From assembly GCA_963546395.1 (NCBI GenBank), contig CAUUMS010000015.1, forward strand, positions 1-36,076: a stretch of DNA of 36,076 bases. Reading direction: 5' to 3'. Shown piece by piece: positions 6,749 through 15,547 of the stretch; positions within the stretch are counted from its first letter, which is position 1, and each line of letters opens with the position of its first letter. This DNA is from Bacteroides_D sp963546395. Its GTDB lineage: Bacteria; Bacteroidota; Bacteroidia; Bacteroidales; CAJPTX01. Position numbers and translations under genes: made by a program. The notes beneath the pieces were generated by a model. It saw only the letters and a list, made by a program, of their open reading frames with translations. It was not told the DNA's origin and did no database searches.

Positions 6749-7447
6749 ATGAAGTCTGCCGAAAGGGAGCGATACGCCCGGAGTATTATCCTGGATGGGG
6801 TGGGGTACGGGGGCATGAATCTGCTGCGTGGGGCAACGGTCACTGTGGTGGGCGTAGGTGGGCTAGGGTCTGCGGTGGTGCCGCTGCTCGCCGCGCAAGG
6901 GGTCGGCAAGCTGATTCTGGTGGATGGCGATAGGGTAGAGCTCAGCAACCTGCCACGGCAAACGCTCTTCGGGACGAATGACGTGGGGACATGGAAGGCC
7001 GATTTGGCTGGGCAACGGGCGAAGATGCTCTCGCCCGATGCGCAGGTGGAGGTGCACACGGAGCGGCTCACGATGAAGAACGTGGGGCTCTTGCTCCGCT
7101 CGGCGATGGTGATAGACTGCACGGATAATTTTGAGACGCAGTACCTGCTCGATGCGGCAACGGGTAAGCACGACGTGCCGATGGTTTGGGGGGCTGCCGA
7201 GGGGTACATAGGGCAAGTGGCTCTGCTGCATGGTCGCCGCGGGCTACGCCTCTGCGATCTTTTTGACCCCCCTGAGGAGGAGATAGATTTGCCCGATGGT
7301 GTCTGGCCGCCGCTGGTGCACATGGTGGGGACTGTGATGGCCTCCGAGGCATTGGCGTTCTTGCTGGGTTGGGATTGCCAGCTGGACGGTGGCCTCTGGA
7401 CGGTGGACATGCGGACGTATGACACGCACCATTTCTGGGTGGTGTAG
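6749..7447 (+). CDS. thiF: ThiF/MoeB/HesA-family adenylyltransferase, probable ThiF
   Basis: A 232-residue E1-like enzyme, likely to adenylate the C-terminus of ThiS for sulfur transfer. It starts with ERERYARSIIL, as in the family. The ATP-binding GVGGLGS is at 35-41, D59 and NLPRQ (67-71) follow, and K83 and the CTDN motif (124-127) are in place. The two CxxC pairs that bind zinc in E. coli ThiF and MoeB are absent; only C169 remains near that position. The position that is usually Arg in the CTDNF-TRYL motif reads Gln (ETQYLL). The frame is open back to a TTG directly after the thiH stop, but the ATG at 6749 fits the family start. Position after thiH supports ThiF over MoeB. Confidence 0.85.
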   Translation: MKSAERERYARSIILDGVGYGGMNLLRGATVTVVGVGGLGSAVVPLLAAQGVGKLILVDGDRVELSNLPRQTLFGTNDVGTWKADLAGQRAKMLSPDAQVEVHTERLTMKNVGLLLRSAMVIDCTDNFETQYLLDAATGKHDVPMVWGAAEGYIGQVALLHGRRGLRLCDLFDPPEEEIDLPDGVWPPLVHMVGTVMASEALAFLLGWDCQLDGGLWTVDMRTYDTHHFWVV

Positions 7448-7511
7448 CGCATGGCAACGCACCTCTCCCTGATGGTGACATCCCCGGAGGGGAATGCATG
7501 TCGGCTGCCCT

Positions 7512-8816
7512 ATGCCTAAGGAGCGTAACGTACTTCTCATTAGCTACTACTGGCCCCCGAGTGGAGGGGCTGGGGTGCAACGGTGGCTTAAGATGGCGAA
7601 GTATCTCTGCCGTCTGGGGTGGAAGGTTACCGTGTACACGCCAGATAATCCGGATTTCTATCAGCTAGATCCCACGCTACTAGACGATGTGCCTGCGGAG
7701 GTAGTCACGCTCAAGCGTAGGATCATTGAGCCTAATCGCTGGCTCAGTCGGCGTGGTGCTAAGCGTGCCGGTGTGGGCCTACTACAGGAGGGGGGACAGC
7801 GGCAGGGATTATTGTACCGATTGGCCCTGTGGCTACGGGCCAACGTCTTCGTACCAGATGCCCGCATGCTCTGGATTGGCCCGTCAGTGCGCTACCTCAA
7901 ACGATGGCTGAAGGAGCACCCCCAGTCGGCGTTGATTACCACGGGGCCCCCGCACTCTATGCACATGATAGGCCTGCGGCTGCATAGGATGACAGGGCTT
8001 CCATGGATGGCCGATTTCCGCGATCCGTGGACGAATATTGACTATGCTCACCACATGCCGATGACTGCCTGGGCACGTAGGCGCCAGACGCGCATGGAGC
8101 GTGATGTCGTGCGTGAGGCTAACGTGGTGCTGGCGGTCACCCCAGGTATGCAGGTCGAATATGAGGCCCTGCGTGGTCGACCTGTGCAGCTGGTGATGAA
8201 CGGATTTGACGAGGAGGACATAGAGCCAAGAGGCCCTATGCCCGAAGCGTCAGGCGCAGCATTCACGTTGCTGCACCTAGGATCGCTCAATGCCGATCGT
8301 AATCCACACCTCCTTTGGCATACGTTGCAGAGGTTGGTGCAGGAGGGAAAGCTTGTGCCAGGCACAATGCGTGTTCAGCTTGTGGGCTCGGTGGATGACA
8401 GTGTGCGCACCGATGTGAGTCGCCTCGGACTTGATGCCTTTGTGGAGATGCTACCCTCTATGCCTCACAGTGCTGTTATGCAACGACTGCAAGGCGCATC
8501 TGCCCTCCTGCTGTGCATCAATGCCACGCCCAATAGCAAGGGGATTCTCACGGGTAAGCTGTTTGAGTACCTGGCCTCGCGGAGGCCTATCGTCTCCATT
8601 GGCCCCAGGGATGGTGATGCCGCTCGCATTGTCCGTGAGGCCCAGGCTGGCTCGACGTTTGACGCTGATGATGCCGATGCGCTGGGTGAGCATCTCATAC
8701 ACCTCGTGGAGCTGCACCACCGGGGGGCTCTCGGTGATACGCAGGGCGATTTGCAGGCCTATAGCCGCCGAATGCAAGCCGAGTGCATCAGCCATCTGCT
8801 GGAGGAGATGCTGTAG
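7512..8816 (+). CDS. GT-B fold glycosyltransferase (group 1 / family 4-like)
   Basis: A 434-residue protein with the N-terminal motif LISYYWPPSGGAGVQRW, typical of a Bacteroidetes group of sugar transferases acting on surface polysaccharide, lipid or glycoprotein glycans. DFRDPW (about residues 175-180) follows the first Rossmann domain. The C-terminal domain has LHLGSLNADRNP and the nucleotide-sugar region GKLFEYLASRRPIVSIGP. No signal peptide or membrane helix is seen, so it is probably a peripheral cytoplasmic enzyme. An ATG at 7494 adds six residues and lies one base after GGAGGGG, which is too close; 7512 begins nearer to the conserved core. Donor and acceptor cannot be told. It is 64 bases downstream of thiF, with no visible functional link. 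Confidence 0.85.
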   Translation: MPKERNVLLISYYWPPSGGAGVQRWLKMAKYLCRLGWKVTVYTPDNPDFYQLDPTLLDDVPAEVVTLKRRIIEPNRWLSRRGAKRAGVGLLQEGGQRQGLLYRLALWLRANVFVPDARMLWIGPSVRYLKRWLKEHPQSALITTGPPHSMHMIGLRLHRMTGLPWMADFRDPWTNIDYAHHMPMTAWARRRQTRMERDVVREANVVLAVTPGMQVEYEALRGRPVQLVMNGFDEEDIEPRGPMPEASGAAFTLLHLGSLNADRNPHLLWHTLQRLVQEGKLVPGTMRVQLVGSVDDSVRTDVSRLGLDAFVEMLPSMPHSAVMQRLQGASALLLCINATPNSKGILTGKLFEYLASRRPIVSIGPRDGDAARIVREAQAGSTFDADDADALGEHLIHLVELHHRGALGDTQGDLQAYSRRMQAECISHLLEEML

Positions 8817-8905
8817 TGCGGGGTATTCTCTAGCCCCTTGAATTTTCCCCGAGCTAGCAATATTTGCGTAATGGCCACTACCTCCCGCAGGTTGGGGATG
8901 CACCA

Positions 8906-8937
8906 TTTGCGGATGCGGAGGGGCGGTTGTATCTTTG
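8906..8937 (+). promoter_or_regulatory. Canonical Bacteroidetes promoter for the M16 peptidase
   Basis: TTTG at 8906-8909 and TATCTTTG at 8930-8937 are separated by exactly 20 bp. This is a full match to the phylum's -33/-7 consensus. Transcription would start near 8943, about 33 bases before the ATG. Confidence 0.8.
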
Positions 8938-8975
8938 TTGGGAAATTCACACATAACAGATGGGGGAGCTTTAGG

Positions 8976-11885
8976 ATGAAAAGTAGAATTCTACTCATTG
9001 CAGCTGTGTCGATGGTGCTGGCCTTGTGGGGCTGTGGCACGAAGAAGACGTACGAGAGCGTGGATGGCGACCCCATGGCGGTGCGTATCTACACGCTGGA
9101 GAATGGCCTGAAGGTGTACATGTCTGTCAACCCTGAGGAGCCACGCATCCAGGCGAATATAGCGGTTCGTGTGGGTAGTAAGAATGACCCGGCAGAGACT
9201 ACGGGCCTGTCGCACTACCTGGAGCATATCATGTTCAAGGGCACCCACCAGTATGGCACCATGAACTACGAGCTGGAGAAGCCATTCCTGGATCAGATTG
9301 AGTCGCTCTACGAGGAGTATCGCACCCTTACCGACCCCGACGAGCGTAAGGCGATGTACCGCAAGATTGATAGCGTATCGAACCTGGCCTCTGAGTACTC
9401 GATCCCCAACGAGTACGATAAGCTGATGTCGGCCATCGGAGCCTGGGGGACGAACGCCTACACCTCGTTTGACGAGACGGTGTACGTGGAGAATATCCCC
9501 TCCAATCAGCTTGAGGCATGGGCCATGGTGCAGGCTGATAGGTTTCAGAACCTCGTGGTGCGCGGCTTTCACACTGAGCTAGAGGCGGTGTACGAGGAGA
9601 AGAACATGAGCATGGACCGTGATTACGAGCGTCAGCTCGACTCCCTGCTGTATGCACTTTTCCCCGAGCACCCCTACGGGTTGCAGACCACCATCGGTAC
9701 GCAGGAGCATCTGAAGAACCCCTCCATTGTCAACATTAAAAAGCACTACGATACCTACTACGTGCCCAATAACATGGCCATCTGCCTAGCGGGCGACTTT
9801 GATCCTGATCAGGCCATAGAGGTGATCAAGAAGTACTTTGGCGGCATGACACCGAGTCAGGATGTGCCAAAGCTCCCGATTGTGCCCTTGTCACCGCTGG
9901 AAAAGGTGCGTGAGACGAACACATACGGTTTGCAGGCAGAGGGAGTATGCGTGGGCTGGCGTACGCCTGGGCCTACGCATGCGGATAATGCCACGTTGGA
10001 GGTCGTGTCTGAGCTTCTCTCCAATGGCAAGGCTGGGCTACTTGATGTGAATGTGGCGCAAAAGCTGAAGGCACTAGAGCCATCGGCATTTACCATGGGC
10101 CTAAGCGATTACGATGCCCTCGTTTTGGTAGGGTGCCCGCTTGAGGGGCAGACGTTGGAGGAGGTACGTGATGTTCTCCTCGCTGAGGTGGACAAGCTGC
10201 GCAATGGGGACTTCGATGAGGCGATGCTGACATCCATTGTCAACAATCAGCGCTACACCGCCATGCGTAACATGGAGTCAAATCGTAACCGCGTGCAGGA
10301 GATGGTCAGCTCGTTCATTCATCAGACCCCTTGGGCACAATCGGTGAACCGCTTGGACGAGATGAAGAAGATCACCAAGCAGCAGGTGATAGATTTTGCG
10401 AATAAGTACCTACTCCCTCACTCCTACGCAGTGTCTTACAAACGATTTGGTGAGAATACGAGCCGTCAGGAGATTGCCAAGCCACTCATCACCCCGATAA
10501 AGATGAACCGCGACACAGTGAGCGAGTTTGTTCGCCGGATCCAGAACCTGAACCCCACGCCCATTGAGCCGCAGTTTGTGGACTTTAATGCGACTCTGGA
10601 GAAGTTCCAGCTCAGGGAGGGTGTGAATGTGATCCTCTCCAAGAACCCGATTAACTCGCTCTTCCGTGTTGAATACGTCTTCGATTTCGGCACCAGCAGT
10701 AGCAAGCTGATAGGCCTTGGGGCCGATTACCTCCAATTCCTCAGTTCCGATTCGATGTCCCTCCAGCAGTTCAATGACCGTCTTTACTCGCTGGCAGCTG
10801 GGTACAGCCTATCGGCAGAGGAGGATCAGACGACGCTTGCCGTGTGGGGGCTCAACGAGAATATTGGCGAGGTACTTCAGCTTGTGGAATACCGTCTACG
10901 TAACCTTGTGGCAGACAAGGAGGGGTATCAGGAGTTTGCTGGGGGAGTCCTCAAGCAGCGGGCCGATGCCAAGCTCGATCAGAATACCAAGTTCGAGGCC
11001 CTTAGGGAGTACATGATCTACGGCGAGCACAATCCGTACAACACGGTACTGACGAATGCCGAGGTTAGTGCTCTGGATCCACAGGTGCTCGTGGATGAGC
11101 TGAAGGGGTTACTGGATTACCCGCACACGGTCATTTACTACGCACCTGCCGATGCGTCAACGGCAAAGGATGTCCTGGCGAAGTGCCATCCGGCGGGTAA
11201 TATGAAATCACTGCCCACGCCGCTTTATAACTTTGTGCAGCGTCAGCCTAAGGAGACGCAGGTGTACGTGGCAGACTACGAATCGGCTCAGGTGCTTGCC
11301 TCGCAGTATGCATGTGAGGGCCGTGCGTATGACCTTGCAGCAATGCCGAGCATTCGACTGTTCAATGAGTACTTTGGTGGCTCCATGAATGCGGTTGTCT
11401 TCCAGGAGATCCGTGAGGCTCGTGCGCTGGCTTATAATGCCTCGGCCTACTACCGGATGCCCGATCGGAAGGAGAGGTTTTACGCGATGACCACTTTCGT
11501 GGGGACGCAGACTGACAAGATGCAGAGCGCATTCAACGCATTCAGCGAGATCTTGGCCAATATGCCGGTATCGGAATCTGCTTTTGACGTGGCTAAAGAT
11601 GCCGTGCTGATGGCCTTGCGCACCAACCGTTACACGCAGAGGTCGATACCGAGGTACTACCTGTACCTTCAGAAATTGGGTCTCAATGAGGATCCGAATC
11701 GGGAGATCTTTGCCAAGGTTCCGGCTGTGACGATGGAGCAGGTAGCATCCTTCCAGCAACAGTATGTGAAGGGCCTCACCTATGACTACGCAGTGATGGG
11801 CGATCTCAAGAAGCTCGACATGGGCACACTGAAGAGCCTCGGTAACGTGACGATTCTTACCGACCAGGCACTATTCGGATACTAG
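8976..11885 (+). CDS. M16-family zinc metallopeptidase, lipoprotein
   Basis: A 969-residue insulinase/pitrilysin-type peptidase. Residues 1-20 are a lipoprotein signal peptide with lipobox ALWGC and C20 lipidated. No acidic residues follow the cysteine, so a periplasm-facing membrane anchor is more likely than surface exposure. The inverted zinc motif HYLEH is at 80-84, and a candidate third ligand lies in the AVYEEKNMSMD segment. The second half (about residues 540-969) holds the C-terminal M16 module with FQEIREARALAYNASAYY and no zinc site, as usual for the structural half. The frame is open upstream to 8838, but the signal peptide and the promoter at 8906-8937 fix the start at 8976. It forms its own unit between a promoter and a terminator. 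Confidence 0.93.
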   Translation: MKSRILLIAAVSMVLALWGCGTKKTYESVDGDPMAVRIYTLENGLKVYMSVNPEEPRIQANIAVRVGSKNDPAETTGLSHYLEHIMFKGTHQYGTMNYELEKPFLDQIESLYEEYRTLTDPDERKAMYRKIDSVSNLASEYSIPNEYDKLMSAIGAWGTNAYTSFDETVYVENIPSNQLEAWAMVQADRFQNLVVRGFHTELEAVYEEKNMSMDRDYERQLDSLLYALFPEHPYGLQTTIGTQEHLKNPSIVNIKKHYDTYYVPNNMAICLAGDFDPDQAIEVIKKYFGGMTPSQDVPKLPIVPLSPLEKVRETNTYGLQAEGVCVGWRTPGPTHADNATLEVVSELLSNGKAGLLDVNVAQKLKALEPSAFTMGLSDYDALVLVGCPLEGQTLEEVRDVLLAEVDKLRNGDFDEAMLTSIVNNQRYTAMRNMESNRNRVQEMVSSFIHQTPWAQSVNRLDEMKKITKQQVIDFANKYLLPHSYAVSYKRFGENTSRQEIAKPLITPIKMNRDTVSEFVRRIQNLNPTPIEPQFVDFNATLEKFQLREGVNVILSKNPINSLFRVEYVFDFGTSSSKLIGLGADYLQFLSSDSMSLQQFNDRLYSLAAGYSLSAEEDQTTLAVWGLNENIGEVLQLVEYRLRNLVADKEGYQEFAGGVLKQRADAKLDQNTKFEALREYMIYGEHNPYNTVLTNAEVSALDPQVLVDELKGLLDYPHTVIYYAPADASTAKDVLAKCHPAGNMKSLPTPLYNFVQRQPKETQVYVADYESAQVLASQYACEGRAYDLAAMPSIRLFNEYFGGSMNAVVFQEIREARALAYNASAYYRMPDRKERFYAMTTFVGTQTDKMQSAFNAFSEILANMPVSESAFDVAKDAVLMALRTNRYTQRSIPRYYLYLQKLGLNEDPNREIFAKVPAVTMEQVASFQQQYVKGLTYDYAVMGDLKKLDMGTLKSLGNVTILTDQALFGY

Positions 11886-11934
11886 CCCTTATGGGCCTTG
11901 GCCCAACGATAGGGCCCAGATTGATGCTGTAGAT

Positions 11935-11963
11935 GTGGGGGTGTGCCAATGGTGCACCCCCAC
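11935..11963. terminator. Terminator between the M16 peptidase and recG
   Basis: GTGGGGGTGTGCC (11935-11947) pairs with GGTGCACCCCCAC (11951-11963), with two G-T wobbles and a three-base loop. The plus strand continues with GTTTATT. It lies between two converging genes and may act in both directions. Confidence 0.7.
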
Positions 11964-12034
11964 GTTTATTCAATCGTCCGCCGTGCTGGAATCTCTTACC
12001 ACACTTGTTGTGTGCCCAGTGTGGCGTGTGAGGC

Positions 12035-14128
12035 CTAACCGATTTTGATGTAGTTCTGCTGGCCGTTCGAACTAGCCTCTAGGTGCTGTCGCAGCTTCTG
12101 ATGCTCCGGCAGCGACAGGGTTGGATCCTGCTCCAATATCATCCGAGCCTGAGCCTGGGCGAAGGATACGAGCGGCCCATCCTTGACGGGATTAGCCAAT
12201 CGGAATGACCCTGCGTGCCCGCTTTGCTGCGTGCCCCCTAGGTTCCCGTATCCCCGCAGGCGTAGGTCGGCCTCAGCAATCTCAAATCCGTCATTTGTCT
12301 GCACCATGGTGTCAAGGCGCATGCGTGACTCTTGGGAGAGCTTGTAGTCGGTCACCAGAAAGCAATAGCTCGCCTCGGCGCCACGTCCCACCCGTCCACG
12401 GAGCTGATGGAGCTGCGAGAGCCCGAAACGCTGTGCCTCCTCTATCACCATGATTGTAGCATTGGGGACATCAACCCCCACCTCGATTACTGTGGTCGCC
12501 ACGAGGATATTGATGCGCCCAGCAGAGAAATCGCGCATGACAAACTCTTTCTCCTCCGATGACAAGCGGCCATGCAGCATCCCTAGGCGGTACTCTGGGA
12601 GTGGGAACGCCTGAGCCAGGCGGGCGTATCCGGCCTCTAGGCTCTCAAGATCGATCTTCTCGGAGTCATTGATCAGTGGGAATACGAAGTAAGCCTGCCG
12701 GCCATTGTCCACCTCCTTGCGCACAAAATTGAACAGCTCGTGCCGTTTCTCGGTAAAGACGTGGCGGGTTACGATGGGTTTACGCCCTGGGGGAAGCTCG
12801 TCGATGCTGCTCACGTCCAGATCCCCGTACAACGTCAGGGCCAGGGTGCGGGGAATCGGCGTGGCACTCATCACCAGAAAGTGCGGGAGCACCTGCGTCC
12901 CCTTGCTCCACATGCGGGCGCGTTGCTGCACCCCGAACCGGTGCTGCTCATCCACAATGATCAGGCCCAGCCGGTGGAACTGCACCTGGTCTTCTATCAG
13001 GGCATGCGTCCCCACGATGATCTGTATCGTCCCGTCGGCCAGCAGGGGGAGTATCTCTCGCCTTGAGCGTGCCGTGGTGCTACCTGTGAGCAGGGCCACC
13101 CGCACCGGCATCGGCCCCAGGAATCGGGTGATACTCTTGAAATGCTGCTGGGCCAGAATCTCCGTGGGGGCCATGAAGGCACTCTGTAGCGCATTACCTG
13201 CCGCTATCAGCATGGCGAATAGGGCCACTAGCGTTTTGCCGCTGCCCACGTCCCCCTGCACTAGGCGGTTCATCTGCTCACCACTTCCCAGGTCGTGACG
13301 GATCTCTTTCACCACCCGCTTTTGCGCATTGGTCAGCTCAAAGGGCAGTTGCTCCTTGTAGAACCGAGCCACCAGCTCCCCCGACTGTGTGCACTGATGC
13401 CCGGCGTAGCGCGCTAGGCGTTGTGCCCTCGATTGCATCATGTGGATGAGCTGAAATGTGAACAGCTCATCGAACTTTAGCCGTATGAGGGCCAGCTTCC
13501 ACTCCCGCTCATTGGCTGGGAAGTGGATCTTCTCTAGTGCCCAGGCCAGCGGGGCCAAACGGGCAGAGCGTCGGAGCGCATCGGGCAGGTAGTCCTCCGT
13601 GTGTGGCAGCACCAGAGGCAGTGCCGCAGCCATGTAGCTACGCAGTGTTGACGAGTATAGACCCGATTTCTTGAGACGATCGCTCACCTCGTATTCGGGC
13701 TCGAGCTGCATCCGTTGGGCGAATAGCGGCGAGTAGGCAGTGAACTCGGGGTGTACCATGGAAAACTCGTGCCCGTAAACCCCTCCTCGCCCGAATAGCA
13801 GGTACTGCGTGCCAGGGCGTAGCTTCTTGTACACCCATTGGATCCCCTTGAACCACACGCAGTGGAATTGCCCCGTCTCATCGGTGAATGTGGCCTGTAG
13901 CCGTGTCTTTGGGCCATCCACCATGCGCATGGATGCCAGCTTAGCCACCACCTGCACAGGCTGTTTGGCCGTGGGCAAATCGATTGCTTTTGTCAGCGTG
14001 CGCCGATCGGTGAACCGGTAGGGGTAGTAGCGCACCAGGCTCGATAGCGTGTAGATTCCCAGCTCTTTACCCAGGAGTTCCGCCCGCTTCTCGCTGATAC
14101 CCTGTATACGGTGCAAGCTATCGTCCAT
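12035..14128 (-). CDS. recG: ATP-dependent DNA helicase RecG
   Basis: A 697-residue branch-migration helicase for stalled forks and recombination intermediates. The N-terminal wedge/OB region is about 1-250 and includes the conserved opening GISEKRAELLGKELG. The helicase core has Walker A GDVGSGKT at 292-299, FMAPTEILAQQH at about 318-329, DEQHRFG from 393 (motif II), VMSATPIPRTL, and TTVIEVGVDVPNA followed by QLRGRVGRG. The length fits the family. The start gives a good N-terminal match. It converges with the M16 gene and diverges from fabD, sharing a 222-base promoter region. Confidence 0.96.
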   Translation of the reverse strand: MDDSLHRIQGISEKRAELLGKELGIYTLSSLVRYYPYRFTDRRTLTKAIDLPTAKQPVQVVAKLASMRMVDGPKTRLQATFTDETGQFHCVWFKGIQWVYKKLRPGTQYLLFGRGGVYGHEFSMVHPEFTAYSPLFAQRMQLEPEYEVSDRLKKSGLYSSTLRSYMAAALPLVLPHTEDYLPDALRRSARLAPLAWALEKIHFPANEREWKLALIRLKFDELFTFQLIHMMQSRAQRLARYAGHQCTQSGELVARFYKEQLPFELTNAQKRVVKEIRHDLGSGEQMNRLVQGDVGSGKTLVALFAMLIAAGNALQSAFMAPTEILAQQHFKSITRFLGPMPVRVALLTGSTTARSRREILPLLADGTIQIIVGTHALIEDQVQFHRLGLIIVDEQHRFGVQQRARMWSKGTQVLPHFLVMSATPIPRTLALTLYGDLDVSSIDELPPGRKPIVTRHVFTEKRHELFNFVRKEVDNGRQAYFVFPLINDSEKIDLESLEAGYARLAQAFPLPEYRLGMLHGRLSSEEKEFVMRDFSAGRINILVATTVIEVGVDVPNATIMVIEEAQRFGLSQLHQLRGRVGRGAEASYCFLVTDYKLSQESRMRLDTMVQTNDGFEIAEADLRLRGYGNLGGTQQSGHAGSFRLANPVKDGPLVSFAQAQARMILEQDPTLSLPEHQKLRQHLEASSNGQQNYIKIG

Positions 14129-14266
14129 GCCTTACCACTGTCCCAAGCCGGGTCATCCTCGATGCCTGTGGGGTGCTATTGCGCTGTGTGAGCGGGCCCA
14201 CTAGGGCAACCGACAGCCCAGGAGGATGCCCATCACGGGGCAGCGCAAGCCACTCCCAGCTATACA

Positions 14267-14274
14267 CAAATGTA
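14267..14274 (-). promoter_or_regulatory. recG: Possible -7 box for recG
   Basis: On the minus strand this reads TACATTTG, a full TAnnTTTG match, about 140 bases before the recG start. No clear -33 box is seen. Confidence 0.4.
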
Positions 14275-14316
14275 GCCATTGTGTGACAACCGGTGAAGTT
14301 GTTGCGAAAATTGGGG

Positions 14317-14324
14317 TACATTTG
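14317..14324 (+). promoter_or_regulatory. fabD: Probable -7 box for fabD
   Basis: TACATTTG is a full TAnnTTTG match 26 bases before the fabD ATG. A TTG at 14299-14301 is upstream with a short 15-bp spacing. The box is the same eight bases as the opposite-strand recG box 42 bases away. Confidence 0.5.
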
Positions 14325-14350
14325 CCGCCGGTACTAAATCTCTATAGGGT

Positions 14351-15232
14351 ATGAAAGCTTTCGTGTTTCCGGGTCAGGGTGCCCAGTTCCCGGGTATGGG
14401 CCAGGCGTTGTTCCAGGCATCCGCTCAGGCGAAGGAGCTGTTTCAGCAAGCCGATGAGATATTGGGCTTCCCCATCACCCAGCTCATGTTTAGCGGTACG
14501 GATGAGGATCTCCGGCAGACCAAGGTCACGCAGCCGGCCGTTTTCCTGCACTCGGTGATACTGGCCAAGCTGTGGCCCGACTTCAAGCCCGACATGGTGG
14601 CTGGCCATTCGCTCGGCGAATTTAGCGCGCTGGTTGCCGCGGGTGCGCTCAGCTTTGAGGATGGCCTCAAGCTCGTCTCAAGCCGTGCTAAGGCCATGCA
14701 AGAGGCCTGCGAGCTCGCCCCATCTACCATGGCGGCTATCATCGGTCTAGATGATAAGGCGGTGGAGGACATCTGCCAGGGGATAGATGAAGTCGTTGTA
14801 CCAGCCAACTACAACTGCCCCGGTCAGCTCGTGATTTCGGGCAGCATCAAGGGGATAGAGGTTGCCTGCGAGCAGCTGAAGGCAGCTGGAGCCAAGCGGG
14901 CCCTACCGCTCAAGGTGGGTGGAGCCTTCCATAGCCCGCTCATGGAGCCTGCGCGCGAAAAGCTGGCTGCGGCCATTGAGGCCACCAACTTTAGCCAGCC
15001 GGTGTGCCCCATTTACCAGAATGTGGATGCCAAGCCGCACAGCAATCCTGCGGAGCTCAAGGCGAACCTCATTGCTCAGCTCACCGCCCCCGTGCGTTGG
15101 ACGCAGATAGTGCTCCGCATGGTGGAGGATGGTGCCACGCATTTCGTGGAGCTTGGCCCAGGCAATGTTCTTCAGGGTCTGGTGAAGAAGACAGCATCTG
15201 GCGTAGAGGCCGAGAGCCATCAGGAGCTTTAG
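14351..15232 (+). CDS. fabD: Malonyl-CoA:ACP transacylase FabD
   Basis: A 293-residue cytoplasmic enzyme that moves malonyl from CoA to acyl carrier protein to start fatty acid elongation. It has the N-terminal FPGQGAQ (6-12), the nucleophile S87 in GHSLG, R112 for malonyl binding, and H194 in GGAFHSPLM. The C-terminal ELGPGNVLQGL is typical. Length and motifs are standard. It stands alone, with its own promoter and a downstream hairpin. Confidence 0.97.
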   Translation: MKAFVFPGQGAQFPGMGQALFQASAQAKELFQQADEILGFPITQLMFSGTDEDLRQTKVTQPAVFLHSVILAKLWPDFKPDMVAGHSLGEFSALVAAGALSFEDGLKLVSSRAKAMQEACELAPSTMAAIIGLDDKAVEDICQGIDEVVVPANYNCPGQLVISGSIKGIEVACEQLKAAGAKRALPLKVGGAFHSPLMEPAREKLAAAIEATNFSQPVCPIYQNVDAKPHSNPAELKANLIAQLTAPVRWTQIVLRMVEDGATHFVELGPGNVLQGLVKKTASGVEAESHQEL

Positions 15233-15547
15233 GGCCACTGGGAGTGCTCTGAGCACCCATTGACACGTGCAGGCGATCCATCCTTAGCGATGGGTCGCCT
15301 GTGCTGCTTTAGGGGGGTGATAGACGGGTAGTAGGGTGGGGCGCATGCGAACGTGCTGGTGCTTATTACCCCAGCCAATACACCCCCGGGGCATTGATCC
15401 TTGCGCAGTGATGCTAGCCGAAAGGCAGTGTCACGCCCAGTCCCTTTGGGTACACGCCAAATCCCCGTCACCCCGTAGGCGCATGCGCCCAGGAGACGAC
15501 CCATCGTTGCAAACTGTCCTCACCCCGTGTAAGGGGTAGCCTGCTGT
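15233..15547. other. Intergenic region between convergent fabD and the glsB-like gene
   Basis: 315 bases without a supported gene. It contains GTGCTC-T-GAGCAC (15244-15256), the 13-bp hairpin at 15270-15301, the 12-bp perfect palindrome GGCGCATGCGCC at 15478-15489, and a related GGCGCATGCG at about 15340-15349. A small ACCCC/GGGGT hairpin at 15522-15537 lies just beyond the stop of the minus-strand gene. The hairpins suggest transcription ends here from both sides. A short B12-box-like string at 15489-15497 is not part of a recognisable riboswitch. Confidence 0.5.
15270..15301 (+). terminator. Probable transcription stop after fabD
   Basis: A 13-bp stem (CAGGCGATCCATC with GATGGGTCGCCTG, one wobble) surrounds a six-base loop. 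Only a loose T-rich tail (TGCTGCTTTA) follows, so it is a likely but not ideal intrinsic terminator. Confidence 0.5.

Noticed and set aside
15489..15497. CCAGGAGAC, resembling the cobalamin riboswitch B12 box
   Set aside because: The rest of the riboswitch core is not recognisable, and the site lies between convergent genes where it would regulate neither.
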